43,713 nucleotides of DNA from a virus. The DNA is taken from positions 1-43,713 of IMG/VR virus record IMGVR_UViG_3300042922_000188, one strand, 5' to 3'. Below are positions 36,566 to 43,713 of this stretch, one piece after another. Under the pieces are notes generated by a model that was not told the origin of the DNA, ran no database searches, and was given only the letters and a program-made list of their open reading frames with translations. Made by a program: the position numbers and the translations under genes. How positions within the stretch are numbered: position 1 is the first letter of the stretch; each line of letters opens with the position of its first letter.

Positions 36566-37270
36566 GTGCGCGACATACCAGCAGAGTTGATTATAGAGAG
36601 TGTGGATGCCGGGGTAGGGGCATTTCTCGATCTTTTTGAGGTTGACCTACAGCCATACGGCGGCGACGTCCTGCGCTTCCACTCAGGAACTAACGGCTAT
36701 TATGGCGATGTTATATGGCGCGGGCTGTCTTATCCGGCGTATCCAATAGCTGTTGAAGGGTTTGAGAGTAAAAACGAAGGGACATATGCCCGGCCTACGA
36801 TGGCGGTCGCTAACATATCAGGTCTTATCACCGGCATTAACCATGACTTTGACGACATGCTCGGCGTGGTGATCACCCGGCGGCAGGTGCCGGTTAAATA
36901 CCTCGATGCGGTGAACTTCCCCGGCGGCAACCCGGACGCCGATCCGACGAAAGAAGCCGTATCGCGCTATGTCGTGGAGGAGATGACAGAAGAGACGTTC
37001 GAGCAGGTAACTTACTCACTGGCGACACCCATTGACTGCGATAACGCCATCGTCCCGGCGCGCACCATTCTGGCTGATGTATGTCAGTGGGCTTATCGAG
37101 GAACGGGATGTAACTACGACGGGCCGCCTGTTGCAGACGAGCGAGATAACCCAACCATCAGCCCTGCGCTGGATAAATGCTCGCATCGACGCTCAGGCTG
37201 CCGTCTTCGTTTCCCCCGACCTGAACCACTTCCAATCAGCAGCTTCCCTGGCTCTCAGAAGGTTTCATGA
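36566..37270 (+). CDS. L: Minor tail protein L (iron-sulfur tip protein)
   Basis: A 234-residue protein (lambda gpL has 232). GTG 36566 is the start (GGGAG upstream). The C-terminal part has the gpL pattern of four Cys: CQWAYRGTGC and then DKCSHRRSGC, which in lambda binds a 4Fe-4S cluster. The final segment differs from lambda. It forms part of the tail tip with J and M. K starts inside its stop codon. Confidence 0.9.
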   Translation: MRDIPAELIIESVDAGVGAFLDLFEVDLQPYGGDVLRFHSGTNGYYGDVIWRGLSYPAYPIAVEGFESKNEGTYARPTMAVANISGLITGINHDFDDMLGVVITRRQVPVKYLDAVNFPGGNPDADPTKEAVSRYVVEEMTEETFEQVTYSLATPIDCDNAIVPARTILADVCQWAYRGTGCNYDGPPVADERDNPTISPALDKCSHRRSGCRLRFPRPEPLPISSFPGSQKVS

Positions 37271-37989
37271 TGCAGGAATGTCTTGATTATGCGGCATCGT
37301 CGCAGGATGAAGTGTGCGGTCTGATCATCGATGATTCAACGCTTTTCCGGTGCAGAAACATTCACCATGATCCGGCCAGGCACTTCCGCATCCGCGATGA
37401 TGACTGGCTGGACGCGGAAGATGCAGGGGAAATAACAGCCGTTTTCCATTCACACCCTGAATCGGTCCCGGTCCTTTCGGGAGCAGACAGAAGGGCGCAG
37501 GTGATGACAGGCCTGCCGTGGTGGCTGGCTTGTGATGGAAAATTGATTAAGTACCGCCCGGTTCCGCATCTTCTTGGTCGTCGCTTTGAGCATGGAGTGG
37601 TTGATTGTTACACGCTCTTCCGCGACGCCTATCACCTGTGCGGCATAGACCTGCCGGATTTTGAGCGGACTAATGGTTGGTGGCTGCGCGGCGAAAACCT
37701 TTACCTGAAAAACATCGAACTGTACGGATTTCATCGAATTGCGGCCAGGGATGCCCGACCCGGTGATGTGATTATTCGCCAGCCGTTTCCCGGCGCGGAC
37801 CCATGTCACGCCATGATACTGCTTGATAATAACAAGGTGCTTCATCACGACTGCGCCGGTCACCTCAGCCGCCGCGAAGATTATCGCCCGGCTTTCGCAA
37901 AGCAAACCCACTCCCTCTGGAGGCATGAACAATGCTCATCTTTAGATTTGCGGGGCATCTACGCCGACATTTCCGCCAGGTATCTATGA
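37267..37989 (+). CDS. K: Tail tip assembly protein K (JAMM + NlpC/P60)
   Basis: A 240-residue protein with two enzymatic domains. The JAMM metalloprotease has His61, His63 and Asp74 (HSHPESVPVLSGAD). The NlpC/P60 peptidase has Cys115 (GVVDCYTL), His182 (CHAMILL) and a third His at 193/194. In lambda K is needed for tip assembly and may cut peptidoglycan. Both active sites are intact. ATG 37267 or 37270 may serve as start. It overlaps I by 58 bases. Confidence 0.92.
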   Translation: MMQECLDYAASSQDEVCGLIIDDSTLFRCRNIHHDPARHFRIRDDDWLDAEDAGEITAVFHSHPESVPVLSGADRRAQVMTGLPWWLACDGKLIKYRPVPHLLGRRFEHGVVDCYTLFRDAYHLCGIDLPDFERTNGWWLRGENLYLKNIELYGFHRIAARDARPGDVIIRQPFPGADPCHAMILLDNNKVLHHDCAGHLSRREDYRPAFAKQTHSLWRHEQCSSLDLRGIYADISARYL

Positions 37990-38459
37990 ACGTTGATACT
38001 CCAGCGCAAGGCCTTCGACTTCTCCTTGCCCAATGTCCGGGATTTAAAAAGGACTTTTTAAATTGCCGACTGCGTGTGCGTGTCGCAGGGGAGGAGGTTG
38101 ATGAAAGCAGTGCTCGCTGGCATCTGGACAGGAATCTGAAAGACGGCTCGACAGTGCTGTTCGTTCCTGTTGTAGATGGTGCCATTACAGCTGTGGCCGC
38201 AGCCTGGATAGCGGTAGCTGTTTCCGTAGCCTCCATTGCCTACTCAGTCTATATGTCCCGCAACATGAAAACGAAGACATCTGCTGAGGCGGCAGAAACA
38301 AACACATTAACCAATAACTCATTCACCAGTGCTGAAAACAGAGTCGGGCAAGGGAGACCAGTGCCGATTCTGTTAGGTGAAATGGTAGTGGGAAGTAATG
38401 TTATTTCGCTTGGTATCGATACATCGAACAACCAGGACTGGACAGAAACAATAAGCTGA
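37932..38459 (+). CDS. I: Tail assembly protein I
   Basis: A 175-residue protein of the lambda gpI family. A ubiquitin-like N-terminal part (IFRFAGHLRRHF, then FKKDFLNCRLRVRVAGEEVDE) is followed by a hydrophobic segment (about 84-108, ITAVAAAWIAVAVSVASIAYS) and a short C-terminal part (NRVGQGRPVPILLGEMVVGS). It is required in assembly but is not in the finished particle in lambda. It precedes J by nine bases. Confidence 0.88.
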   Translation: MLIFRFAGHLRRHFRQVSMNVDTPAQGLRLLLAQCPGFKKDFLNCRLRVRVAGEEVDESSARWHLDRNLKDGSTVLFVPVVDGAITAVAAAWIAVAVSVASIAYSVYMSRNMKTKTSAEAAETNTLTNNSFTSAENRVGQGRPVPILLGEMVVGSNVISLGIDTSNNQDWTETIS

Positions 38460-38468
38460 GGTGGCATT

Positions 38469-41400
38469 ATGTCTTCAGGCGGCGGTAAAGCATCTACCCC
38501 AAAACTTCTCGACGATAATTTAAAATCCAAACAGTTTTACCGCGTTCTGGACCTTATAAGCGAGGGTCCGATTTATGGTCCGATTGACCAGACACATCTG
38601 TCATCATTTATGCTGAACAAAACTCCGATCACAGATGCATCCGGTGGTATTAATGTAAATGGGATAGGCGTCGCATGGCGTCCTGGCTCTGAATTGCAAA
38701 GCCCAATTAATGGCTTTTCCGCAATTGAAGCGACGACCATTATTAACACCGAGGTCACACAGGACACCCCTCTTGTAAGAACTGTTACAGATCCTGAGGT
38801 GACCCGCGTTCGCTTTAACCTTGGCGTGACTGGTCTTGTTGAGCAGGACACGAAAGGTAACCAGAAAAACACATCGGTGACGTTAGTTATTGAAACGCGT
38901 TCTGCTGGCGGTGCCTTCGTTATCGAAAAGACAGTCACTATTACCGGCAAGATTTCAGGAGAATATCTTGAGGCGCATGTTATTGACGCCCCTGATATTA
39001 AGCCTTTTGATATTCGCGTGCGCCGCATTACTGCTGACAGCACTAGCGATCTGCTTTCCAATGGCACTATCTGGAACAGCTTTAGCGAAATCACTGACGA
39101 TAACCTTTCATACCCGTTTTCTGCTATTGCCGGAGCGGTAATCGACCGCGACCAGTACACGGACACCCCAAGCCGCACTTACCACCTGCGCGGACTGATT
39201 GTTGATGTGCCAGATAACTACAATCCGATCACCAGGACTTATTCAGGGCTATGGTTAGGAGGGTTTAAAAAAGCGTGGACCAATAACCCTGCGTGGTTGT
39301 TCCGGGAGATAGCTAAAAATACGAGGTTCGGACTTGCAAGGCGTGCCGGTTACATTGATGTCGATGGCGGAGCGCTTTATGTCCTGTCTCAGTATTGTGA
39401 TCAGCTCGTTGATGACGGATATGGCGGTAAAGAACCACGCATGGTGCTCAATGCTTACATCACTGAGCAGGCCAGTGCTCGCGATATTCTCGATAAGATC
39501 GCCAGCATGTTCCGGGGAATCGCTCTTTGGGATGGCATGCGCCTATCTGTCCTAATTGATGCGCCACAGGACCCGATTGCGGCAGTCACTAATGCCAATG
39601 TGGTGGATGGTAAATTCGCTTATAGCTCTGCAAAACGTTCTGAGAGATATAACGCTGTCGTTGTGTCATGGACTGATCCTGACAATGGTTGGGAACAGGT
39701 TAAAGAATATGTTTCAGATGACCAGCTAATTGCCAGACACGAATACAACGAAACCACCATTGAGGCTTTTGGTTGCACTTCTCGCGGACAGGCCTGGCGT
39801 GCGGGGAAATGGCTACTGGAAACAGCTAAGCGTGAAACAAAGCGTGTAAGTTTTCAGATGGCCCGTGACGCGATTGCTTTTACTCCTGGCGATATTATTG
39901 AGGTGATGGACAATGATTACGCTGCCTCTCGCCTTGGCGGTCGAATTGTTGCTTACTCCGGAAACACTCTTACTGTCGATGCTGATGTTTCCGGCCTGGT
40001 ATCAACTGACGATACTATTTCAGTTATGGGGCGTGACGGTAAGCTGGTTAAGTATGCCATCGCTGGCGTTTCAGGGAGATTAATTACCCTTAAATCTATC
40101 CCATCATGGATTCGCATCGGCACTGTTTTTGTTATCTCTACCAGTGAAGTTGCTACTCGGTTATTCCGTATTCTCAGCATTTCTGAGTCGGAAAATAATT
40201 CTGTTTATAGCATTACTGCTGCTCAGCATGATCCGAATAAACAGGCCGTCGTCGACGAAGGTGCAGTGTTTGAAATCCCCAACGACACCCTGAACGGTTA
40301 CCGTGTGCCGAATATTGAAAACCTGCGGATACTGAACACTAACAGTGAAACCGTGCAGGTTACGGCAACATGGGAAACAGCCACCACTACAAAAAAACTG
40401 GTGTTTGAACTCTATGTGTACGCAGAAAACGGCGCGGTCGTGGCGAAGTATGAAACTGATCAGTTTCGCTATGAATTTTACGGACTGAATGCCGGGAGTT
40501 ACACACTCGGCGTGCGTGGACGCAATGAAAACGGGATGAAGGGTGCAGAAGCACAGGTAAGCCTGATCGTTGGCGCACCACGCCCCCCGAATTCAGTGCA
40601 GTGGATTCCAGGGCCATTACAGGCAACACTGGTACCAGTTATGTCTGTCACTGCTACCACTGATACTTCTTTTGAATACTGGTATGCGGGGGAAATCCCG
40701 GTGCCATTGGGGGGAGATATTGAAAACAGCACTCAGTTCCTGGGAAGAGGTAATCAGTGGACTATTCAGAAACTTAAATTTGATCACACCTATTATGTTT
40801 ATGTTCGTACGAGAAATGCCTTTGGTGTATCGGATTTTGTTGAGGCATCTGGAAAACCTACGGATGATTTCAGTGACATAACCGATGCGATTTTAGATGA
40901 TATTAAGGATTCTGAAGTATTTAAAGACCTGATCGAGAACGCCGTAGACAGCAATGAAACGATTGCCGGAATGGTGACAGATATTCAGGAAAACGCCGAT
41001 CAGCTTGAGCAACAGGCGTTACAAATCCAGCAAAACTCCGATGGTCTTTCAAAGGCAGAAGTAAAAATCGATGAAATCAGTCTCTCTATGGACGGCATAA
41101 CTGGCGGTGTCAAAAACTCATCAATTGCCGTGATCCAGAACAGCCTGTCGCAGGTGACTTCCCGCCGTTCCCAGACTGCCACTAATAACGGCAATGTGGC
41201 AAAAATTGACCGGATAGACACCACAATTGCCGATACTAGCCAGGCGGTTGCACGCGCGCTCATTTCACTGGATGCGTCAGCGGGTGGCAATGTTTCAAAC
41301 GCTACCGACCTGACGGAAACCCTTGCTGATTTCACACAGGCATCCGCCACGAAGATTAACTCTCTGACGGTGACAGTGAACGGGCAGACTGCTGCCATCA

Positions 41401-41870
41401 ACCAGACGGCGCAGGCGGTGGCAGATGTAAACGGCAACCTAAACGCGATGTATAACATCAAAGTTGGCGTTGCCGCTAACGGCCAGTATTACGCTGCAGG
41501 TATGGGCATAGGGGTACAAAATACGCCCGGCGGCATGCAATCACAGGTAATTTTTCTGGCAGACCGTTTTGCTGTTACCACGCAGGCCGGTGCCGTTGTA
41601 TCGCTGCCTTTCGTGATACAGAACGGGCAGACCTTCATCCGGGAAACGTTCATTCAGGATGGCACCATCAGCAACGCCAAAATCGGCAACTATATCCAGT
41701 CGAATAACTATGTGGCAGGCGCTGCTGGCTGGAAGCTTGATAAAGGCGGCTCGTGGGAGAATTACGGCACCGACGGTACCGGAGCAATGAAGCAAACAAA
41801 CATTACCATCAGCATCAGAGATACAAACCGCTTGCGTGTGCAGATCGGAAAAATTACGGGGGTATTTTAG
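38469..41870 (+). CDS. J: Tip attachment protein J (host specificity)
   Basis: A 1133-residue protein (lambda J 1132). The N-terminal core (residues 1-700) builds the trimeric tip and carries hub, ring and fibronectin-like parts (VPNIENLRILNTNSETVQVTATWE near 615). Residues about 815-985 form helical and DUF1983-type repeats. The C-terminal end (residues 985-1133) binds the host receptor and is unlike lambda's LamB-binding end as far as I can see. A Cor-like exclusion protein downstream suggests FhuA as receptor (inference). Confidence 0.95.
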   Translation: MSSGGGKASTPKLLDDNLKSKQFYRVLDLISEGPIYGPIDQTHLSSFMLNKTPITDASGGINVNGIGVAWRPGSELQSPINGFSAIEATTIINTEVTQDTPLVRTVTDPEVTRVRFNLGVTGLVEQDTKGNQKNTSVTLVIETRSAGGAFVIEKTVTITGKISGEYLEAHVIDAPDIKPFDIRVRRITADSTSDLLSNGTIWNSFSEITDDNLSYPFSAIAGAVIDRDQYTDTPSRTYHLRGLIVDVPDNYNPITRTYSGLWLGGFKKAWTNNPAWLFREIAKNTRFGLARRAGYIDVDGGALYVLSQYCDQLVDDGYGGKEPRMVLNAYITEQASARDILDKIASMFRGIALWDGMRLSVLIDAPQDPIAAVTNANVVDGKFAYSSAKRSERYNAVVVSWTDPDNGWEQVKEYVSDDQLIARHEYNETTIEAFGCTSRGQAWRAGKWLLETAKRETKRVSFQMARDAIAFTPGDIIEVMDNDYAASRLGGRIVAYSGNTLTVDADVSGLVSTDDTISVMGRDGKLVKYAIAGVSGRLITLKSIPSWIRIGTVFVISTSEVATRLFRILSISESENNSVYSITAAQHDPNKQAVVDEGAVFEIPNDTLNGYRVPNIENLRILNTNSETVQVTATWETATTTKKLVFELYVYAENGAVVAKYETDQFRYEFYGLNAGSYTLGVRGRNENGMKGAEAQVSLIVGAPRPPNSVQWIPGPLQATLVPVMSVTATTDTSFEYWYAGEIPVPLGGDIENSTQFLGRGNQWTIQKLKFDHTYYVYVRTRNAFGVSDFVEASGKPTDDFSDITDAILDDIKDSEVFKDLIENAVDSNETIAGMVTDIQENADQLEQQALQIQQNSDGLSKAEVKIDEISLSMDGITGGVKNSSIAVIQNSLSQVTSRRSQTATNNGNVAKIDRIDTTIADTSQAVARALISLDASAGGNVSNATDLTETLADFTQASATKINSLTVTVNGQTAAINQTAQAVADVNGNLNAMYNIKVGVAANGQYYAAGMGIGVQNTPGGMQSQVIFLADRFAVTTQAGAVVSLPFVIQNGQTFIRETFIQDGTISNAKIGNYIQSNNYVAGAAGWKLDKGGSWENYGTDGTGAMKQTNITISIRDTNRLRVQIGKITGVF

Positions 41871-42181
41871 TGGCATGGGGAATTCAGACCTGGGACGCCA
41901 GTGGCACCCCCAATAACTATGGGCTTGTGCCCATCAGCGTACTGGGGTTTTTCGCGGTTTCCGCCGGGCAGCAGTCGGGCACCGCGAGCTATGTAGTCCC
42001 TGCAGGGTTTCGCATGGAATTTATGCAGGTGACCGCCAGCGCCAACTACACTACCGCACGTCGTACTATTACCGTGTCAGGAGGCACTATCACCCTTGGC
42101 GCAGCGGCGGAAAATAATTTCGGCGCAGAAACCTATCCTGCGATCAACGGCTTTGTCATTGTTTATCTGAGGGCTAATTAA
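41870..42181 (+). CDS. Phage tail tip accessory protein, 103 aa
   Basis: GTG 41870 lies in the J stop codon (TAGTG) and has a GGGGG ribosome site. The product is Gly/Thr/Ser-rich and beta-rich (WGIQTWDASGTPNNYG, then TITVSGGTITLGAA). It may be a small C-terminal tip or side domain that binds J. The frame upstream (41753 onwards) is a shadow of J. Confidence 0.75.
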   Translation: MAWGIQTWDASGTPNNYGLVPISVLGFFAVSAGQQSGTASYVVPAGFRMEFMQVTASANYTTARRTITVSGGTITLGAAAENNFGAETYPAINGFVIVYLRAN

Positions 42182-42846
42182 TGGACTGGGGAGCATTACT
42201 GGTAACTGAAAATGGCGCGCCATTCATCACGCCGCAGTCTATACCCCTGGCTATGTACAGCAAAAAGAGCGCCGATATATCCACATCCTCCGGCGCGGTG
42301 ACAACTATTTCACAGGCGTTTCCCGCCGGCAGGCCTGTCATCCCTTTTGTTTGCACGACAATAAGCTGTGTTGTCAGCTACACCGTTGTGGACAATTTCT
42401 GCACCGTCACGTTCAGCAACCCATCCGGGGCCGGTACCGCATACGTGTATTTTTTCACGATTTTCCAGCAGACGTTGCCGGACTGGGGTATTGCCATCTG
42501 GGACGAACAGGGTGTCTGCATCCTGACAAACGAAACCAGGGTGCTTACAGATGTTCAGGCAATCGGCACCAACGGAAGCGACAGCGCTGGTTTTTCGATT
42601 AATACCACGCTGTCAGGAAAGTTCGGCATCGTTCCGTCAACGTCCGGCCTGGCGACAGGGGTTATCATTGACGGTGGAACGCGCCCCTGGTCATCACAGT
42701 ATTTCTTTTCAGCAGTTTTCAATGGTGCAACAACACAGATTGGACAGGCAATGAACGGAGGCAGCGCCGGGAGCGGGGTTTCCAATCTTGTCTATCACAA
42801 TATGAAGAACAGCGTCTATGCGCTGAACCTCGCTAATTACGACTGA
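42181..42846 (+). CDS. Phage tail protein, DUF6453-like
   Basis: A 221-residue, beta-rich protein. It starts MDWGALLVTENGAPFITP and has a second WGIAIWDEQGVCILTNETRV at about 101-120, both like the start of the previous gene (WGIQTWDASG). The two genes are thus built on one repeated motif. The ending RPWSSQYFFSAVFNGATTQIGQAM is typical of these tail proteins in Cor-encoding phages. Role in adsorption or assembly is unknown. Confidence 0.75.
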   Translation: MDWGALLVTENGAPFITPQSIPLAMYSKKSADISTSSGAVTTISQAFPAGRPVIPFVCTTISCVVSYTVVDNFCTVTFSNPSGAGTAYVYFFTIFQQTLPDWGIAIWDEQGVCILTNETRVLTDVQAIGTNGSDSAGFSINTTLSGKFGIVPSTSGLATGVIIDGGTRPWSSQYFFSAVFNGATTQIGQAMNGGSAGSGVSNLVYHNMKNSVYALNLANYD

Positions 42847-42961
42847 TAAATTGATCGCTATAAACGATCAATTGTCTTTAAACGATCTGATAAAGCGATT
42901 ATCAATATTTAATTGTTGCTGTTATGTTTTCTTTAAATATTAAATCCTTCACGAGTCAACC

Positions 42962-43195
42962 ATGAGAAAATACGGTTTGGTCATTCTCGCAACCCTCATG
43001 GGTGCAGGATGCTCTTCTATGCCAGAGCGCCAGTCCCCTGTATGCACTGCATCTGCGATGATCGGCGGGCAGATGACAACGGTTCAGATATATGACATCA
43101 AGAAAATAAACGGGCAAACAAAATACAGGGCCGGTTATCCCTTTAACTGGAAATATATTAGCAGGAATAATTTTAGCCGTTCCACATGCCAGTAA
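42962..43195 (+). CDS. cor: Cor, lipoprotein for FhuA-directed superinfection exclusion
   Basis: A 77-residue lipoprotein. The signal MRKYGLVILATLMGAGC ends in a lipobox with Cys17. The mature part (SSMPERQSPVC, then GYPFNWKYISRNNFSRSTC) matches my recall of Cor of N15 and phi80, which blocks FhuA after infection and in the lysogen, so that FhuA phages, colicin M and ferrichrome cannot use it. It has a 115-base AT-rich upstream region with a perfect inverted repeat (TTGATCG/CGATCAA, 42849-42869) and its own terminator. Confidence 0.88.
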   Translation: MRKYGLVILATLMGAGCSSMPERQSPVCTASAMIGGQMTTVQIYDIKKINGQTKYRAGYPFNWKYISRNNFSRSTCQ

Positions 43196-43219
43196 ATTTC
43201 TAATATCAGCAGAAACATA

Positions 43220-43241
43220 AACCCGCTTAAGCGGGTTTTTT
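43220..43241 (+). terminator. Rho-independent terminator after cor
   Basis: AACCCGC-ttaa-GCGGGTT followed by TTTT. The bases that follow up to the next start are the same as after the terminator at 33385-33410. Confidence 0.9.
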
Positions 43242-43257
43242 ATTGCCCGGAGAAAAT

Positions 43258-43713
43258 ATGATTTATAACGCAGGTACGATTTCATTCAGCGGGAATACGG
43301 TTACAGGTAACGGGACCAGCTTCACTGCGCCAGCCAGCCAGATCCGTATCGGGCAGACGCTGCTGATTGCATCCAACCCCGTGCAGCTCGTTCAGATAAC
43401 GGCAATCAACAGCGCCACATCCCTGACCGTTACTCCGGCAGCGGCACCGGCAGTTTCTGGTCAGAAGTACGCTATTCTGGTTACAGACAGCCTTTCCGTT
43501 GACGGACTGGCCCAGAGTATTTCCCAGCTCATCAATGAGTACGATGAGAACATTGGGGCATGGGAGGCGTTCGCCAGCACTACAGAAAATCAGATGGTCA
43601 CAGTCACCATTAACGGGGTGAGCCTGAGCATCCCCGCAGCAGGCGCACTTGCCAGAAAGGGCGCTAACAGTGACATCACGAGTATTTCAGGTCTGAAAAC
43701 GCCATTAAGTCGT
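43258..43713 (+). CDS. Side tail fibre protein, N-terminal part (cut by window end)
   Basis: ATG 43258 with CCCGGAGA upstream opens a frame that continues to the last base (152 codons). It starts MIYNAGTISFSGNTVTGNGTSF, with repeated short beta motifs (VTVTINGVSLSIPAAG), and then GANSDITSISGLKTPLS, a phrase typical of lambda-like tail fibres (ANSDITSLSGL). It should attach near the tail tip and bind a second host-surface structure. The rest and the chaperone gene are outside the window. Confidence 0.85.
   Translation, partial: MIYNAGTISFSGNTVTGNGTSFTAPASQIRIGQTLLIASNPVQLVQITAINSATSLTVTPAAAPAVSGQKYAILVTDSLSVDGLAQSISQLINEYDENIGAWEAFASTTENQMVTVTINGVSLSIPAAGALARKGANSDITSISGLKTPLSR

Noticed and set aside
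38573-39178. 201-codon leftward frame opposite J
   Set aside because: Antisense shadow of J; no start signal or domain.

Overview
The window is most of a temperate lambdoid siphophage, very probably a prophage in an enterobacterium (Escherichia/Salmonella/Citrobacter type). The host call rests on lambda/P22/DLP12-type modules: an N homologue, CI/Cro/CII, ybcO and rusA, a Q-type late control region, an FhuA-blocking Cor-like lipoprotein and lambda M-L-K-I-J tail tip genes. The window opens inside the 3' end of an IS3-family insertion sequence that has cut a leftward early gene after 25 codons. No integrase or att site is visible, so the left end of the element lies outside the window or was lost.

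Layout. 1-3605: leftward (pL) operon of small early genes ending upstream at the antiterminator N, with one opposing gene (1940-2452). 3700-5300: immunity region, with nutL, pL/OL, a rex-position membrane gene, CI, OR/pRM/pR, Cro and nutR. 5356-8058: CII, O-type initiator carrying the origin iterons, and a DnaB-type helicase. 8059-14275: rightward accessory and nin region (NinB/YbcN, NinE, YbcO, RusA) ending in Q. 14259-15817: late promoter pR', its terminator, a degenerate tRNA-Met-like gene, holin, SAR endolysin and Rz/Rz1. 15818-17921: an unusual, mostly non-coding stretch with a leftward small-RNA candidate, a broken second Rz tail, a perfect CRP site, four 10-bp tandem repeats, a KilA-N gene and a repeat-bounded cassette of two leftward genes. 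17922-29752: packaging, head and tail tube genes. 30179-32756: a second immunity cassette embedded in the tail operon. 32905-43713: moron, tape measure, tail tip genes M, L, K, I, J, Cor moron, and the start of a tail fibre gene cut by the window end.

How it works together. CI holds pL and pR through two sets of three 15-bp operators (consensus half site AATACA). After induction, N acts at nutL/nutR and the early genes replicate and recombine the DNA. Q then reads through the terminator behind pR' and expresses lysis and structural genes. The tail-embedded cassette (a repressor lacking the autocleavage lysine, an Arc-like protein, and Bro-N and ORF6N antirepressors) resembles P22 immI in content. 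Each antirepressor start is overlapped by a candidate leftward antisense RNA of about 75-80 nt, like P22 sar. This cassette, the late-region small-RNA candidate, and the CRP site with tandem repeats are the parts most worth study. All family calls are from reading the sequence; no database search was run.
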